Part shown: positions 46,187 through 59,017 of the stretch, in pieces
Layout: the number at the start of each line of letters is the position of its first letter
Numbering within the stretch: the stretch's first letter is position 1
NCBI GenBank assembly: GCA_033002965.1
Contig: JAURVB010014647.1
Span: 154,437-218,436 of the forward strand
Reading direction: 5' to 3'
Length of the DNA stretch: 64,000 nt
Source: Piper betle
Lineage: Eukaryota > Streptophyta > Magnoliopsida > Piperales > Piperaceae
Position numbers and translations under genes: made by a program
The notes under the pieces: model-generated
Database searches by the model: none
The model's input: only the letters and a program-made list of their open reading frames with translations
What the model was told of the DNA's origin: nothing

Positions 46187-49100
46187 CTACAAGTTCACAT
46201 ATGAAAACAGAGATGGAACCAAATCCACCACGGACCAGGCAAGCCCTGTGTATTGCAGGAACCTAATGCCAGTATCAACGTCAAACGAATCCTGGGCATG
46301 GCATATTAATTTCTGAAAATACCCACTTTGATTGTTCTCTGTTTTCCCTTCCGATCCTTTCAACGTCGGGATGTAGCCAGATGACCTTATGGGAATTCCC
46401 AGAGTGTTACAAACAGTGGGAAGCATCCATTTTGATAAAGCCTTGCTGCTATACTTCACAATGAGGATGGTAGGAATGCCGATTAGGACTCGTCCAAGGA
46501 ATGAAGGAAGGCTCAGTTGAGCGGTAAAAATACGCGGAACATTAGCATGGTGGAACTGGAAGTATGTCTGCTGCACTCCACTTACCTGCAGCCCAAAATG
46601 TAGAGTTTGAATTTACCAACTGAAAATTAGAAGACTGGTAGGACATTGTCGTCACCTCGTCAAAATAAAATGCATAAGCATAATTATGATATTGTCTTCA
46701 CATAAATGAATGTAGATGGTTACTGATTGTCGTAGTCAATCAAGCTTCCTAACTACCCCATGATCACAGATCAACTAACTTAAACAGCTAGTCTAGATTT
46801 CCATCATCTTCCGCACCACCCTAGGGTTTGAAGCAGAATTAAAATGATTTCCAAACCAGTAAATGTTAACCATACTCCATTAGAAACGATGACTGGGAGA
46901 CTGTGATCATTCAAGAGTTCATCATGCGTATAATATATGCGACAACACAGCTGACAAGCTGAAATGATGAGAAATCTGATATCCACAAATCTGCTAATTA
47001 ATATTCAACTGCAAGAACTGGCTGCAGGCGGCTGAATGATCAATAATATCATTTTGCATAAGCAACTCGTAAAGCAACAAAGATGTGGATGTCAGCTCCC
47101 TCATACACTCTAATCCTTCATTTGAATATAAGGCATTCCCCAAATCTCCGAGTTGGCCCCTCTAATGAAATATACAAGGCTAATTTCTAGTATTACCAAA
47201 AAGAGGCGCCACTTAGTATAAACTAGACTCCCACATCAAACCTTTGCTAAATCAATATTCATTGATCAAACACTCAATAAGGAACCACATATGCTGGAAT
47301 TTCAAGTTCCTAATTATTACCCCAATTGTGACCTTAAAAGCCTTGCTTTGATACCTATGGCATAATGTAGAATTAATCTTTGAGGAGACCAGATAACAAA
47401 GCTTTTTTAGGTGTTTATTGAGTAGCAAAATTGTGTAAAAAAATTACAAATTGGCATTGTAAGTAACTTGTTGAATTACTAGAGTCACATGTTATATGTT
47501 GTACATTATGTTATGTGGTTTACAGGTCGTATTGACCTATTGTCTAATTGTTGGGAGTTTGAATTTTTGTTTAAATCTTGTAGTAATCTTATCCCCTGAA
47601 ATCAAGGATTAGTTCTAACCACTTCTTCTCTGTATAATATTCAAAGCGTGGATGGTGAGAAAGAAGATTTCACCTCCACTTCTCCTAATTTGTTCCTGTT
47701 TTGTATACCTATCTGATTTTCAACATGGTATGCGAACAAAATTATAATTAGGGACCTGTGAAATCCTAGTAATGATATGTTAATCACTACTTTAACTATC
47801 CTGTTTCTAGTAATGATCTGCTAATCATTACTTCACTTGTTTGAGACCATCCTATATTATTCTCTTCTCGCCAAGTAATGGCAAAAGGGAAAGTTGTTGT
47901 TTCTGCTCCAGCACCTCCATATAATCCAACTAACACCTTTTCAGTTAGTGATCTTTTGGGTAGTTCCTCCGTTACGACTACCCAGTTAAATGGAAAAACT
48001 TCCTTCAATGGTCAGCAGCTGTCAAGACAGAGAATCTTCAATATATTAAGAGAGATAGACCTGATGCTTCGAGTTCAGAGAGGATTAAGGAAGATGCCCA
48101 CGTCAGGTCATGGCTTTGGAACTCAATGGAGCCACATATCACTTGTGATGTAATGCTGCTTCCCACTGCTTATGTTGTGTGGACCTCAGTCAGTGAGTCT
48201 TGGGAATCTGCAACAAATATACAAAGGCTTTATGGTCTATGTGAGGTCTTCCTCACCGAACAAGGTACTAAGAAACTTGGAGAACATTATAGCTTTGTTA
48301 AAGCTAGGTGGGAGGAACTCTCCCTGTACCAGCCTTATCCAAACAATGTTGAAAGAGACAAAGCTGAAGGTTGTGTGTTTTCTATCCAGCTTAAACACTC
48401 ATTACTCAGCAGCAAAAGATCAAATTTTGACAGGTACAGATCTTCCAAATCTGAATATTGTCTTCTCGAGGTTATCTAGAATTATTGCTCAAATAGAAGA
48501 GCAAGTTGAAGTCTTGGAAAACTCAGCAATAATGTCCAAATACTCGATCTTCCTTGAACTATAATAGAGGGAGAGGTAGATGTCGAGGAGGCTTTGGACG
48601 TGGCGGTGGCATGAATAGCAGGAAGGAGGATAGGTTTTGTGAGTTATGCCACATGATGGGGCACATTGAAGACAAGAGTTGGACAAAACACGGGAAACCA
48701 AATTGGTCCAAGCAATCCTCTAATGTTTTAGCTGCTCCAACCTCTCAAGATCCTGCCTCTACAACATCTGCTCCCCCAACTGCATCAACAGTCATCATTA
48801 GTCATGAAGACTTCGAATCTCATTAAGATGGCCCATGGAGAACATGTCATGCCCTCGGCTTCCTTTGCAAATGCAGGTAGTTCGGTTAGTGTCTCTACCC
48901 TAAACAATTCTTGGCTTATTGATTCACGGGCCACAGATCACATGACTGATAACTATCACTCATTTTACAAATTTTCCCTTTTGTCTAAACCCATCAGTCT
49001 AAGCCTTGCTGATGGGAGTTATGCTCCTGCATATGGAAAAGGTTCTGTGTCTTTATCTACTGATCTAACCCTTGAAAATGTGTTACTAGTTCCCTCGTTC

Positions 49101-52100
49101 CCTACCAGTCGGCTCTCAGTTAGCAACTTGTGTGCTGATGCAAAATGTCAAGTAACCTTTTATTCCACTCATTGTATTTTTCAGGATGTGGTGTCGCAGA
49201 AGCAGATTGGCAGTGGCTCAAGTAGAGGGAAACTCTATTATCTACAAATAAAACAGCAAAAATGGTGTCTTCATCTATGTCCACGGCTATGCAATGGCAC
49301 TCTAGGTTAGGTAATTTAAATTTGAATAAACTAAAGTTACTGGTACCTACCATTAGCCACATATCTCAACTTGATTGTGAGATATGCCACTTGTCTAAGC
49401 ATCATAGGGTATCTTTTCCAAAAACAATCTTTATCCACTACTTTTCAACCATTTGACCTTGTCCATACAGATGTATGGGGGCCTCTCAATATACCAAATC
49501 ATGGTAGGTTCAAATATTATGTAATCTTTGTTGATGACCATAGTCGAATGACATGGTTATATTTGTTGAAAGAAAAAGTGAAGTTTTCAGTTGTTTTCAA
49601 GCATTCTTCGCCCAAGTAAAAACTAAGTATTCAGATAATATTAAAGTTTTTAGAACTGATAATGCCCTCGAGTAACTATCTTCAAATTTTCAGAAATATC
49701 TCAATGACCATGGTATCATTCATTTGACATCGTGCGCACACACTCCACATCAAAATGGGGTATCAGAAAGGAAGCATAGGCACTTACTTGAAGTCACTCG
49801 ATGTCTCTTGTTAAACATGTCAGTTCCTAAGACTTTCTAGCCAGAAGCATTTTTAAACCACTTGCTACCTAATAAACAGGACACCAGCTTCAGTATTAGG
49901 CAATAAAACACCCTATTCAGTTTTGCATCCTAATAAACTTGAGTTTCCTGTTAAACCTAAGATATTTGGATATACTTGCTTTGTTCATCTACTTGATGGT
50001 CGACAAGATAAACTGTCCTCTAAAGTAATCAAATGAATCTTCTTGGGATATTCTAAAACTCAAAAAGGATAAGTCTGTTATTCTCCATCACTAAAGAAAA
50101 GGTATGTTAGTGCAGATGTTACTTTCTTTGAAAGCAGATGTTATTACCATTCCCAACTTAAAACTGTCAATGACTTGAATCAAGAGATTAGTCTTCCTGT
50201 GTTTGTACCACATGAACTAAATGCCAACAACCCTAGTTATACAGATCCTCCTTAAGTGTATGAACGCAGGCCTAAATGCAATAAGTTTGCTGATCCTCCT
50301 TTTGTCTAAAAAAGAAGGCATAAAGAGGTTCCCTCCAACAATGTCACTGCTCCTTCTCTTCAACACACCACATCAAGTAAGGTACCTCAACCTTTGGCCC
50401 TAACCCTGTCATCCATACCTATTCCTGCTAATCATCATTAAGCCATGTCAAAACCTGGCTGGTATAAGGCTATGCAAGAAGAAATTTCAGTTCTTCATGA
50501 TAATGACACTTAAATATTAACTGAGTTACCTGCAGGAAAAAGGGCAGTAGGGAGTAAATGGGTCTACACAGTGAACTTCAAGGCAGATGGTTTGATTGAA
50601 AGGCCAAAGGCAAGGTTAGTGGCCAAGAGGTACAATCAAACAGTAGGGGTTGATTATGAAGAAACATTCTCACCAGTAACGATATTGATCTCTCTTGTAG
50701 CTAACATGAACTGGGATCTTCACCAACTAGATGTGAAGAATGCATTTCTTTATGGCGACTTACAAAAAGAAATCTACATGCAGCAACCACCTGGATTTGT
50801 TGCTAAGGGGGGTCCAACACGGTTTGCAAGCTGATAAAATCAATTTATGGACTCGACCAGTCCCCTTGAGCATGGTTTGAAAAATTTAGCAGTATTGTGA
50901 CAGATTTAGAGTTCGTGAGAGCAAACTCAGACTATTCCTTGTTTGTTAAGATGACAACTAGTGGTTACATAATCTACATGCAGCAACCACCTGGATTTGT
51001 TGCTAAGGGGGGTCCAACACGGTTTGCAAGCTGATAAAATCAATTTATGGACTCGACCAGTCCCCTTGAGCATGGTTTGAAAAATTTAGCAGTATTGTGA
51101 CAGATTTAGAGTTCGTGAGAGCAAACTCAGACTATTCCTTGTTTGTTAAGATGACAACTAGTGGTTACATAATCTTAATTGTTTATGTTGATGACATTAG
51201 AATATCAGGAAGTGATTTGGTTGGAATTGCAGACCTGATGAAGAATCTGCACTCTAAGTTGCATGTTAAAGACTTAAGCAAGTTACAATACTTCCTAGGT
51301 ATTGAGGTGTTGAGGAATAACAAAGGTATTCTACTGAGCCAAAGAAAGCATGTTCTAGATATGTTACAGAAGACAGGTCCATTAGGGGCAAGGATGGCAA
51401 ATAAACTACTTGAAACTTCATTAAAGTTGGAGCCTCAAATAAGGGAACATCTACCAGAGCAGTCAAAGTATAAGAGGTTAGTAGGTAAACTACTCTACCT
51501 AACAGTTACAATACCTGACATTTATTTTGCTGTTAGTGTGGCCAGTGAATTTATGCAAGACCCGATACTTCCACATTGGAATGCAGTCACAAGGATCCTA
51601 AGATACTTGAAGAAAGATCCATCAACGGAATGTTTTATAAAAGATAAAATGGTGTCAACCCCTTGCAGATTCAAGCCTTTGTTGACTCAGATTGAGCAGG
51701 GTCCACAATTGATCGGTTGACAAGTGGGTATTGTATAAGACTTGGAGGAAATTTAGTTGTATGGAAAAGTAAGAAACAGAATGTAGTGGCCAAGTCTAGT
51801 GCAGAAGCTGAATACAGGGCAATTGCAAAAGCATCAACAGAGTTGACTTGGATGAAGATGCTATTTGAAGAACTAGGGTTCATAATAGATGCAGCAATGG
51901 GAGTGTGGTGTGACAATCAGGCAGCCATTTATATTGCCAGCAATCCAGTGTTCTACGAGAGTACCAAGCATATCGAAGTAGACTATCATTACATTCGGAT
52001 CTAGTGAAGAAGAAGGTTATTGATTTGAGATATATACGTACCAAGGTCCAGGTGGCAGATATCTTCACTAAAGCCCTCCCCACAGCTCGGCTTGAGGAAC

Positions 52101-53933
52101 TTCAATCCAAGCTATGTCTGGAAACCTCCCTCTCATAGCTTGAGGGGGAATGTTAGAATACTAGAGTCATATGTTATATGTTGTACATTATGTTATGTGG
52201 TTTACAGGTCGTATTGACCTATTCTCTGATTGTTACGAGTTTGAATTTTTGTTTAAATCTTGTAGTAATCTTATCCCCTGAAATCAAGGATTAGTTGTAA
52301 CCTGTGGACGGTGTGAAAGAAGATTTCACCTCCACTCTTCCTAATTTGTTCCTATTTTGCATACCTAACTGATTTTCAACATAGCTAACATAATAAAGCT
52401 AGTTTTTATGAATAAGAGAGAAAAAGGTACTGAATTCCTTACAATTCCCAATGCTACACCATTGAAAGCTGTGTGATACTCAAAGCTTGGAGTTTGGAAC
52501 TCTGGAGTTGGGTAGGCAAAAAGACACAAAAAGGAAAGGCTGGCCCAAAATGCAGTTACTGAAAGACATAAAACAAGAATTATACAACATTATTACTTTG
52601 CCACATATTTGTGAAATTCGGTAAAAAGCATAAAGTACTAGTACAGAAAAGGAAAAGTCGATACAAGGAAATACTACTTTCTGACGGTCATATACCATTT
52701 TGTCCTGAGACAATAAAGTCATCCACATGTTCATAAACCGAAATCCAAAAGAAGAGGATGAGAACACCCATTACAAGACCCCCTATGACATCAACCAAAC
52801 TATGCATGCCAAGATAGATTCTTCCTGGAGAAAGCACAAACATTCACCAAACTTATTAATTAGCCCAGAGAAAATCAGGATACCAAAATTTTCAGATAAC
52901 AAAGAAAGAGTTAATTGTTAAGAATCGACACCCACCAAAACCAATAAGCCCGACAAGCAGGCAGGCCAATGCAAGTCCACCAAATACCATAAAGGAACTT
53001 GTTGGGGTACTATAACCTAGAATGTAGTGTAGCAAAAACCTACAGAAACATCAGCATTTTAAGCAGATGCGTTCAAGATGAATATGACCCCGAAAAAGCA
53101 AACAGCAGCAGATTAGCATACCCAGAAAGACAAACAGTGTTGAGAGTATGAGAAGAAGGCAATCCATATTCCATGGCATTTTCTTTCTCATCTTTGGTGG
53201 CAGTAATTCTCCTAACAGGTGGTGTGCTAGGTCTCGGTGCTGATACCAAATCCTATTACACCAACACAAGACAACATTGATGAAAATCCATGAAATGAAA
53301 CAATCAAATCAAGTTTAAGGTGGAAGAAAGAATGAGCAAATACCTTAACAGCATTTCCAGTATAATCACAAAAAGCCATCAACAATGTCATTTGTCTAGC
53401 CAATTTACTGTGCCCACTCTACAACAATTGATCAAATGCAAAACAAACAAACAAACAAACAAAAATTATAGTTATGAGAAAAAAGATTGGATTTTTCAGG
53501 TATAACTGCAACTGATCATTTGAAAGCAAGCAGGGCAAAGATAGAGCATACCCAGAAAAGGATGGGCAGAAAAGCAGTGTAAAATGGCACCGAGACAACG
53601 CACGAAAGAAGAGAGAAGAAAGCATCCAACCAACCATGCTGGAACCTCTGCACCAAGAAATAGGAAAAAAAAAGGGCAGGCATGAAGAAATCAAAAACAG
53701 CAAACAAAGGAGCAAACCCCACAAAGATTGAAACTTTCACAATTTGCGAGGCGGATGGAAACCTGGACGTGGAGGACGAGGGGAATGCCGGCGAGGACGT
53801 GGCGGGTGACGATGGGTTGGAGCAGGGATCGGAGGCGGCGGGTGAGGTTGAGGGAGGAGGAGAGGAAGATCCAGGAGAGAAGGGAGGAGAGGGAGATGAG
53901 CTGCCAGAAAGGGAGAGTCTCCATGGCCACCAT
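46187..53933 (-). CDS. LCBPP1: Long-chain-base-1-phosphate phosphatase (LCBPP1 / dihydrosphingosine phosphate phosphatase)
   Basis: Dephosphorylates sphingoid long-chain-base phosphates at the ER, dampening a signal in stomatal and drought responses. Exons on the minus strand: 53763-53933, 53552-53647, 53344-53418, 53122-53252, 52936-53039, 52696-52824, 52443-52558, 46187-46585; all phases join, 406 residues (family ~415). The PAP2 active site is complete: K114 with R121-P122 ([10 protein letters not shown]), PSSH at 146-149, and R194, H200, D204 ([12 protein letters not shown]). Several hydrophobic segments flank these, as in multi-pass ER phosphatases. The C-terminus ends [15 protein letters not shown]. 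An in-frame ATG at 53924 (METLPFW) has the better initiation context and is the likely start. Intron 7 (46586-52442) is 5857 bp because a copia element lies inside it in antisense. Confidence 0.94.
47469..47725 (+). repeat. 5' LTR of the copia element
   Basis: Starts TGTTGAATTACTAGAG and ends TTTTCAACA. The next bases, TGGTATGCGAAC, are a mutated initiator-Met-tRNA primer-binding site. Paired with the 3' LTR at 52151-52381. Confidence 0.85.
50771..51170 (+). repeat. Exact 200-bp tandem duplication in the copia RT
   Basis: Bases 50771-50970 are repeated base for base at 50971-51170. Since 200 is not a multiple of 3, the duplication breaks the RT frame. Perfect identity in an otherwise decayed element implies either a very recent event or an assembly artefact. 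Confidence 0.9.
52151..52381 (+). repeat. 3' LTR of the copia element
   Basis: Starts TGTTAGAATACTAGAG and ends TTTTCAACA. Clearly homologous to the 5' LTR but 26 bases shorter (a gap after 'gttgtaacc') with several substitutions, so the insertion is not recent. Confidence 0.85.
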
Positions 53934-55036
53934 CTTCCTACTCCAACAAATTCAAAAGCAAAATCACAACCACCACCTAAAAACCAAAGGAATTCGTTGT
54001 TCCCCTCCCCTCCCCCTTTGTATGGTTACTCTCCTCCTCCTTTGTTGTGTTTTGCGATTTCTGATGCAAATTGTAGGAGAAACCAAGAAAAGTATGATAT
54101 AAATTCACAAAGGAAGGAAGGAAGGAGGAGGTGGACCTGGCCTCACATGGGACACGTTAGAGTCGACGTATCTAACATTTCCTTTTTTTTCTTTTCTTTT
54201 TTTTTTCAAATGGTGTTTTTTTTTATTTAAATGGTGTTTTTTTTTAGAGGACTGGGAATGGGATGGTTATTATGAGAGGACTTTCAGATAGCGGCATCAG
54301 ACAAGTTGGCCCTGAAAAAAATATATATTAGAAGGGAGGGAGGGTCAATGAGTTGGGGGCGACATGGTCTAGGGAGAGGTTAACGACGGCTGCCTACGAA
54401 AGTTCCAAACTCACATTTCACGCGGGTCTACGCCACCAGACATACCCCAAGCCATCACACATGACCACTGTATTTGTTACTACCCAACCGTTTCAATGCC
54501 CTTACTGCATTATTGAGTGGAGGACCGAACACCCAACTAGGACCTTCCATGGTACGTGCCCGGCTCAGGAATTCCACCCTCTAGCTTTGAAAATACAAAA
54601 CAAGGAAGGTGCCAGCAGGTGGCGATCTTGAAAGGAACTGCCAAGTTGTGTATAAAATTCCATTTTCTGGGGAAATAAAATACTAAGTGATGGTCATACA
54701 TGTAATCGTAACAATTCGGCCCACGTACAAACCGATGGCCTAGCTAAACAAAGATCAGCAAGCACAACCAAACCGATGCTCTGAGTATAAACCTTAAAGA
54801 ATCAAACAAGATAAAGATTCCCTCTGTGTTACAAAACCAAGAACTTGTACTCTCTTTTAAGCACTAAGCAAATACCCGACCCCAGGAAGTGGACTTTGGG
54901 CAGATCACCGAATATAGCCTAGTGACTCTGGTATAGCCATACTGTAGATGTATAAGAGTTAAAAGACTACTTAAGCATTCATCAATATTTACAGTTACCC
55001 TTTTCTACTGCGCTAGGTCAGATCAATCAGCACTTT
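53934..55036. other. Promoter region of LCBPP1 and intergenic DNA
   Basis: The stretch 53934-54130 is pyrimidine-rich on the minus strand and should hold the LCBPP1 5' UTR and promoter. Poly-T runs lie at 54182-54246. A 92-residue frame at 54353-54631 is not recognised. Confidence 0.4.
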
Positions 55037-57265
55037 TTACTGGGAATCTTGAAGTATAGGAAATAGCCGCCTTCCAACATTTAGGTTTTTATCGTCTGAG
55101 TTTTCAACCTCTAGAGTCTGAGAAAGGGGTGGAGGGCCTTGTTGCACAGAAAGTGGCGGTCTTATGTTGTGTTCCTACAGACAATTAACATGAAAAGTCA
55201 GCACAAAGAACTACTGCAGACACATGATGCCAGATCAATACTTACTACACAGACAAATTTGAACAATTGCAGATATGAGTATGATATTTGCATGTAAGCA
55301 TTCCACAAAAATAAAAAACATGAGAATATTGACAAGCGTTAATCAACCTATGAAGTTAGTACAATTAACTAAGTGTAATTCATGCAACAAACGAAATGTT
55401 ATGCTGGTAGACAACAGTTTGACTTTTGAAGCGCATATACAGCATAAAGCCCCAAAATTACAGCTCTATCTTAGATAGAATAAGTACCGACTTAACTACT
55501 GGACATGATTTACACATATCAATCACAAAACATGTAGAAAGAAGGAGCTCTAAAAGAAACTTTCACGTTTCGAGAGTAACTTACTCCAATTTTTGTTACA
55601 GAGTGACACGATGAGCATTTCACTGCAGGCGCACCATATGGATACATAAGCAACACAGAACAATTATCACACTTCACATTGCCCACTTCATGAGCTGCAT
55701 TAAACAATTTTCAGTTACATTTAAGACAAGTAATGTACATATCATAGAGTGAAAACTATCAAGGCCAGATTATTATCGTTAGTCTCTATGCTTAACTTCT
55801 GACCCCTAACTGTTTTACAGATTAAAAAAACTTCCAACCCCTAAGCGTTGCACAGAGTAAAAAGTGTTAACGTTATTTTGCCAATCCTCAATTTTTCAGA
55901 ATGAAGGTCAACACAATCTTCTACAAGATAACATCAAATTTAAAACTGAAATGAACTACCAACATTAAATACTTCCATCATATAAAAAATTTAGGCAGTA
56001 AACTAGCTCCAAACCTTCAAAGACAAGATTGACTGTGTAACAGCAACCGCACTGTACATGCCTAGATCCTCGTGGATAAGAAAGCAAACGCTGGCAGCAC
56101 CCACAGGTCATTTGACCCGTCTCTGAATCAATATAGCAACAAAAAAGATTGAGATGCAAACCCCAAAAAGAAAAAACCTAAGTTATTGAGAATCTTAAAA
56201 TCTCAAAAAATAGGTTAAGGAAATGACTTTGAGGCCACAAACAATTGGCACTACTGGGACAAGCTACAGATAAAAGACGCAATCATCACGAGCAGAAACA
56301 GCAGATACAATGGTCTTGCATGTAGAAGCTACTGATACAACGCTCAACCACTGTAGAAGCTAATAATAAAATGGCCACTTACTAGTAGAGCTGCACATAC
56401 AATGCCCAATCACCAGTAGAAGATGCAGATACAATGCTCAATTATTTGTAGAAGCTACAGACACAATGCACAAGGACTAGTAGAAGCAGAAGATACAATG
56501 GTCAACCACTACTCGAAACTGCAGACACAATGGCGGATGGCCAATTACCAGTAGAAGCTACCGATAAAATGGCTAATTTCTAAAAGACGCTACAGATACA
56601 ACGCTCAAACACTAGTAGAAGCTCCAAATACAATGCTAAATCACAAGTAGAAGCTGCAGATACAATGGTCGGCTACAAATAGAAGCTGCAGATATAATAG
56701 TCAAATTATAAGCAGGAGATGCAGATAGAATGCTCAACTACTAGTAAAAGCAACAGATACAATGTTCAATTACTAGTGCAATGCTCAAATACTTGTAGAA
56801 GCCACATACCAAACATTCAATTACTGGGAGAAGCTGGAGATATAATGATAAATTACTAGTTCTCTACGGCCACATTCGATTCATAAGAACAGCATTTTTA
56901 ATATGTTATATATCACAGAAAGAAAAGGATTAAACATCACAAACCAGATCAAAGAAAACAAGAAAGAGACAAAAAAATGATCAAAGAAAAAATAAAGATA
57001 CACAAAAGGGATCTTCACTACAACGGCATCAGAGTACACCTACTAAAAAGACTTTCCGTTTTACCGTGCCCTATATCATTCAAAACCGGGGAAGATGATG
57101 CCTTTGGAGAGATTTTGCGCTGTCCACAAGCTTCGAAGCAAAGATCGACGAAAACAGGGGATTTGATCGATCGATCGATCGATCAATCGACCGAGAACAG
57201 AGAGACAAACCTGCAGGAGGAGGTGGAGGAGGAGCCCATCCTGGTGGAACGTCTTCGCTGCCCAT
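55037..57265 (-). CDS. LOL2: LSD1-type zinc-finger protein, LOL2-like
   Basis: Family members regulate programmed cell death, defence and growth. Exons on the minus strand: 57211-57265, 56015-56122, 55585-55694, 55037-55174; phases join to 136 residues. The N-terminus MGSEDVPPGWAPPPPPPAE matches the Pro-rich head I recall for LOL2. Two LSD1 zinc fingers follow: C25, C28, C43, C46 around LLSYPRGSRHVQC, and C63, C66, C81, C84 around LLMYPYGAPAVKC. LSD1 itself has three, so this is the two-finger class. The C-terminal ~45 residues (from EHNIRPPLSV) are Gln/Pro-rich and low-complexity. An in-frame ATG at 57364 would add 33 Arg/Pro-rich residues; I prefer 57265. Intron 1 holds a minisatellite. Confidence 0.88.
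56255..56860. repeat. Degenerate ~32-bp minisatellite in LOL2 intron 1
   Basis: About 18 copies of a unit close to 'tagaagctgcagatacaatg' followed by 'ctcaattactag', with many point changes. Copies are 30-36 bases and some are truncated. The intron is non-coding, so the array does not change the protein. Confidence 0.85.
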
Positions 57266-57429
57266 TCGTCGGCCGAAAGCAGGGCGTCGGCGGTGCACCA
57301 CCGCCGGGGCGAAGGTCGCGGGAGACGTTTTCCGGTGGACGGCAGGGGCTCCGACGTACGTCATGTACCCGAAATTGGATGGGCCTGGACCTGGACGTGC
57401 TCTTGTAATCTATGTGAAAGCCCATAAGG

Positions 57430-59017
57430 TATGATTAGAGGCCCACTTAAAAGTTCATACATACATACTTTAATAACTCGATCAGTAAATAATTGATTAT
57501 AATTTTTATCTTAAGTGTCAAGTTAATTGATAACAATAACTCACTAAATTAATCATTGTTAAAATAACTACTAAAAAAAACATTAGACTTGAATTAGAAG
57601 AGGCCGCGCGAACGCGTACCCCCACTACCACAAATTATGACGTCGACTCTCCCTGTTAGGGAGATCGTAGAACAACTCTCTTCCTAAATGTGCAATGGAA
57701 GCAGTTGCCCTAGGCCATTCACCTTTGTGATCATGAATTGACCCCGCCCAGGTAAGTATGTTATCTTGTTAATAGGCCTACCTTTTCATAGGCTACTCTA
57801 GCAACGTTGAACTTGTTTTATAGTCGATATGGGATCAAACAAACGATTCACTCGTCTCTTGATGGGCATGCTCGAGTAGCCATCTCCTCGTTCAGCAGTC
57901 CATTTTGGATTTGAGTGATCTGAGGGAATGTGGCACAAGCATGTTTCTAACAATTCTACCACTAAACAAAATATATAGTTCATCCTCTTAAATAATGTGC
58001 AGTTCCTTTGAACATCAAATGGCACTTCCTTGCAGATATGGCTGAAATTTTGGTTCTCCTACCTTTTATCCAGAAAAAGGATTGAGGCCATTAACTCCAC
58101 TTAGCCATTCTGCATGATCGTTAACCATATAAACAATAAATCATTCCACGTACATCTATCCTAGAGCGACCAACCGCACCAAAACTTGCTACATTAACTA
58201 CAGGCATATCTATTTGCATTTGCATGTTTATAAAGTGTTGGTCTCTATTCCATCAAATCGTATGTTTTTCTACTACTTAGAGACAGAGATGTACTATGAA
58301 ATCCTAATTTTGGGGATACATTCTATTCTTCTATAAATATAACCCCTAGAATACTTTAGACAACACTTTAATTTTCTGAAAGGAATTAGGGTTTTCCACG
58401 GTACTTTGAAGACTTGGGATTTAGGCTATGGTATATAATCTTCTCCATATGAGAGGGATTAAATCTGTGAGAACATCTTTGATTTATTTCTACTACGGGT
58501 ATGCACTCTTTTATTATTAATCAATCTTCATAAAAAATAAAAAGCCCACTTCCAAAAAAATGGAAGGTCTGCCAAGACAACATTTTTCAAATAATAAATC
58601 ATAAAAAAATTAAGATACAATAAGAATTAAGCCAACTGAACAAGCCAAGACCAATCAAACTCAATATGTCCCAAGTCATGCAAGCTAGAGATTAACTCAA
58701 ATATAAAGGGCTGAGCTAGAGATAAAATCAAGGGTTACCACATTGCATGTAAAGGATGTAATTGTTGCACAGAAAGAAAAAAATAAGAATCCAAATGGCC
58801 CCTATCTTAGTTTGAGAGATCAAATAATTAACGCACAATCCGGTGGAGGAATATTTCACGGTTCACCTTGGGATTTACCACCAGTGAATGTAGAATCAAA
58901 CTTAAGGTCCAAATGAGAAAAAGAAAGCAAAAATTGAAGCTTGGGTCCGAATTTGAGGGCCCTGTTTTTCTTCCAGGGTTGCCGAATTTTGCAGGGAGAA
59001 AATCCATTTTTCAACTG
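57430..59017. other. Gene-free stretch between two minus-strand genes
   Basis: Covers the promoter side of the LOL2-like gene and the 3' side of the SET gene. A 75-residue minus frame (57798-58025) and a 112-residue plus frame (58868-59206) are not recognised; the latter overlaps the SET gene's last exon on the other strand. Confidence 0.4.

Larger units (their letters stand above)
47469..52381 (+). mobile_element. Decayed Ty1/copia retrotransposon in LCBPP1 intron 7
   Basis: Order gag-protease-integrase-RT-RNase H identifies Ty1/copia. Gag starts near 47878. The zinc knuckle CELCHMMGH near 48636 lacks its last Cys (Ser). Protease is [10 protein letters not shown], with Gly to Arg in the DSG core. 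Pre-integrase [14 protein letters not shown] and [10 protein letters not shown] are followed by integrase [10 protein letters not shown] and FVDDHSR. RT shows [11 protein letters not shown] and LIVYVDDI near 51175-51198. RNase H is [10 protein letters not shown] and CDNQAAI. A polypurine tract (GAGGGGGAA) precedes the 3' LTR. Stops and frameshifts throughout make it non-autonomous. Flanks TAACT and TAGCT are a one-mismatch 5-bp duplication. It is transcribed, if at all, against the host gene. Confidence 0.92.
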
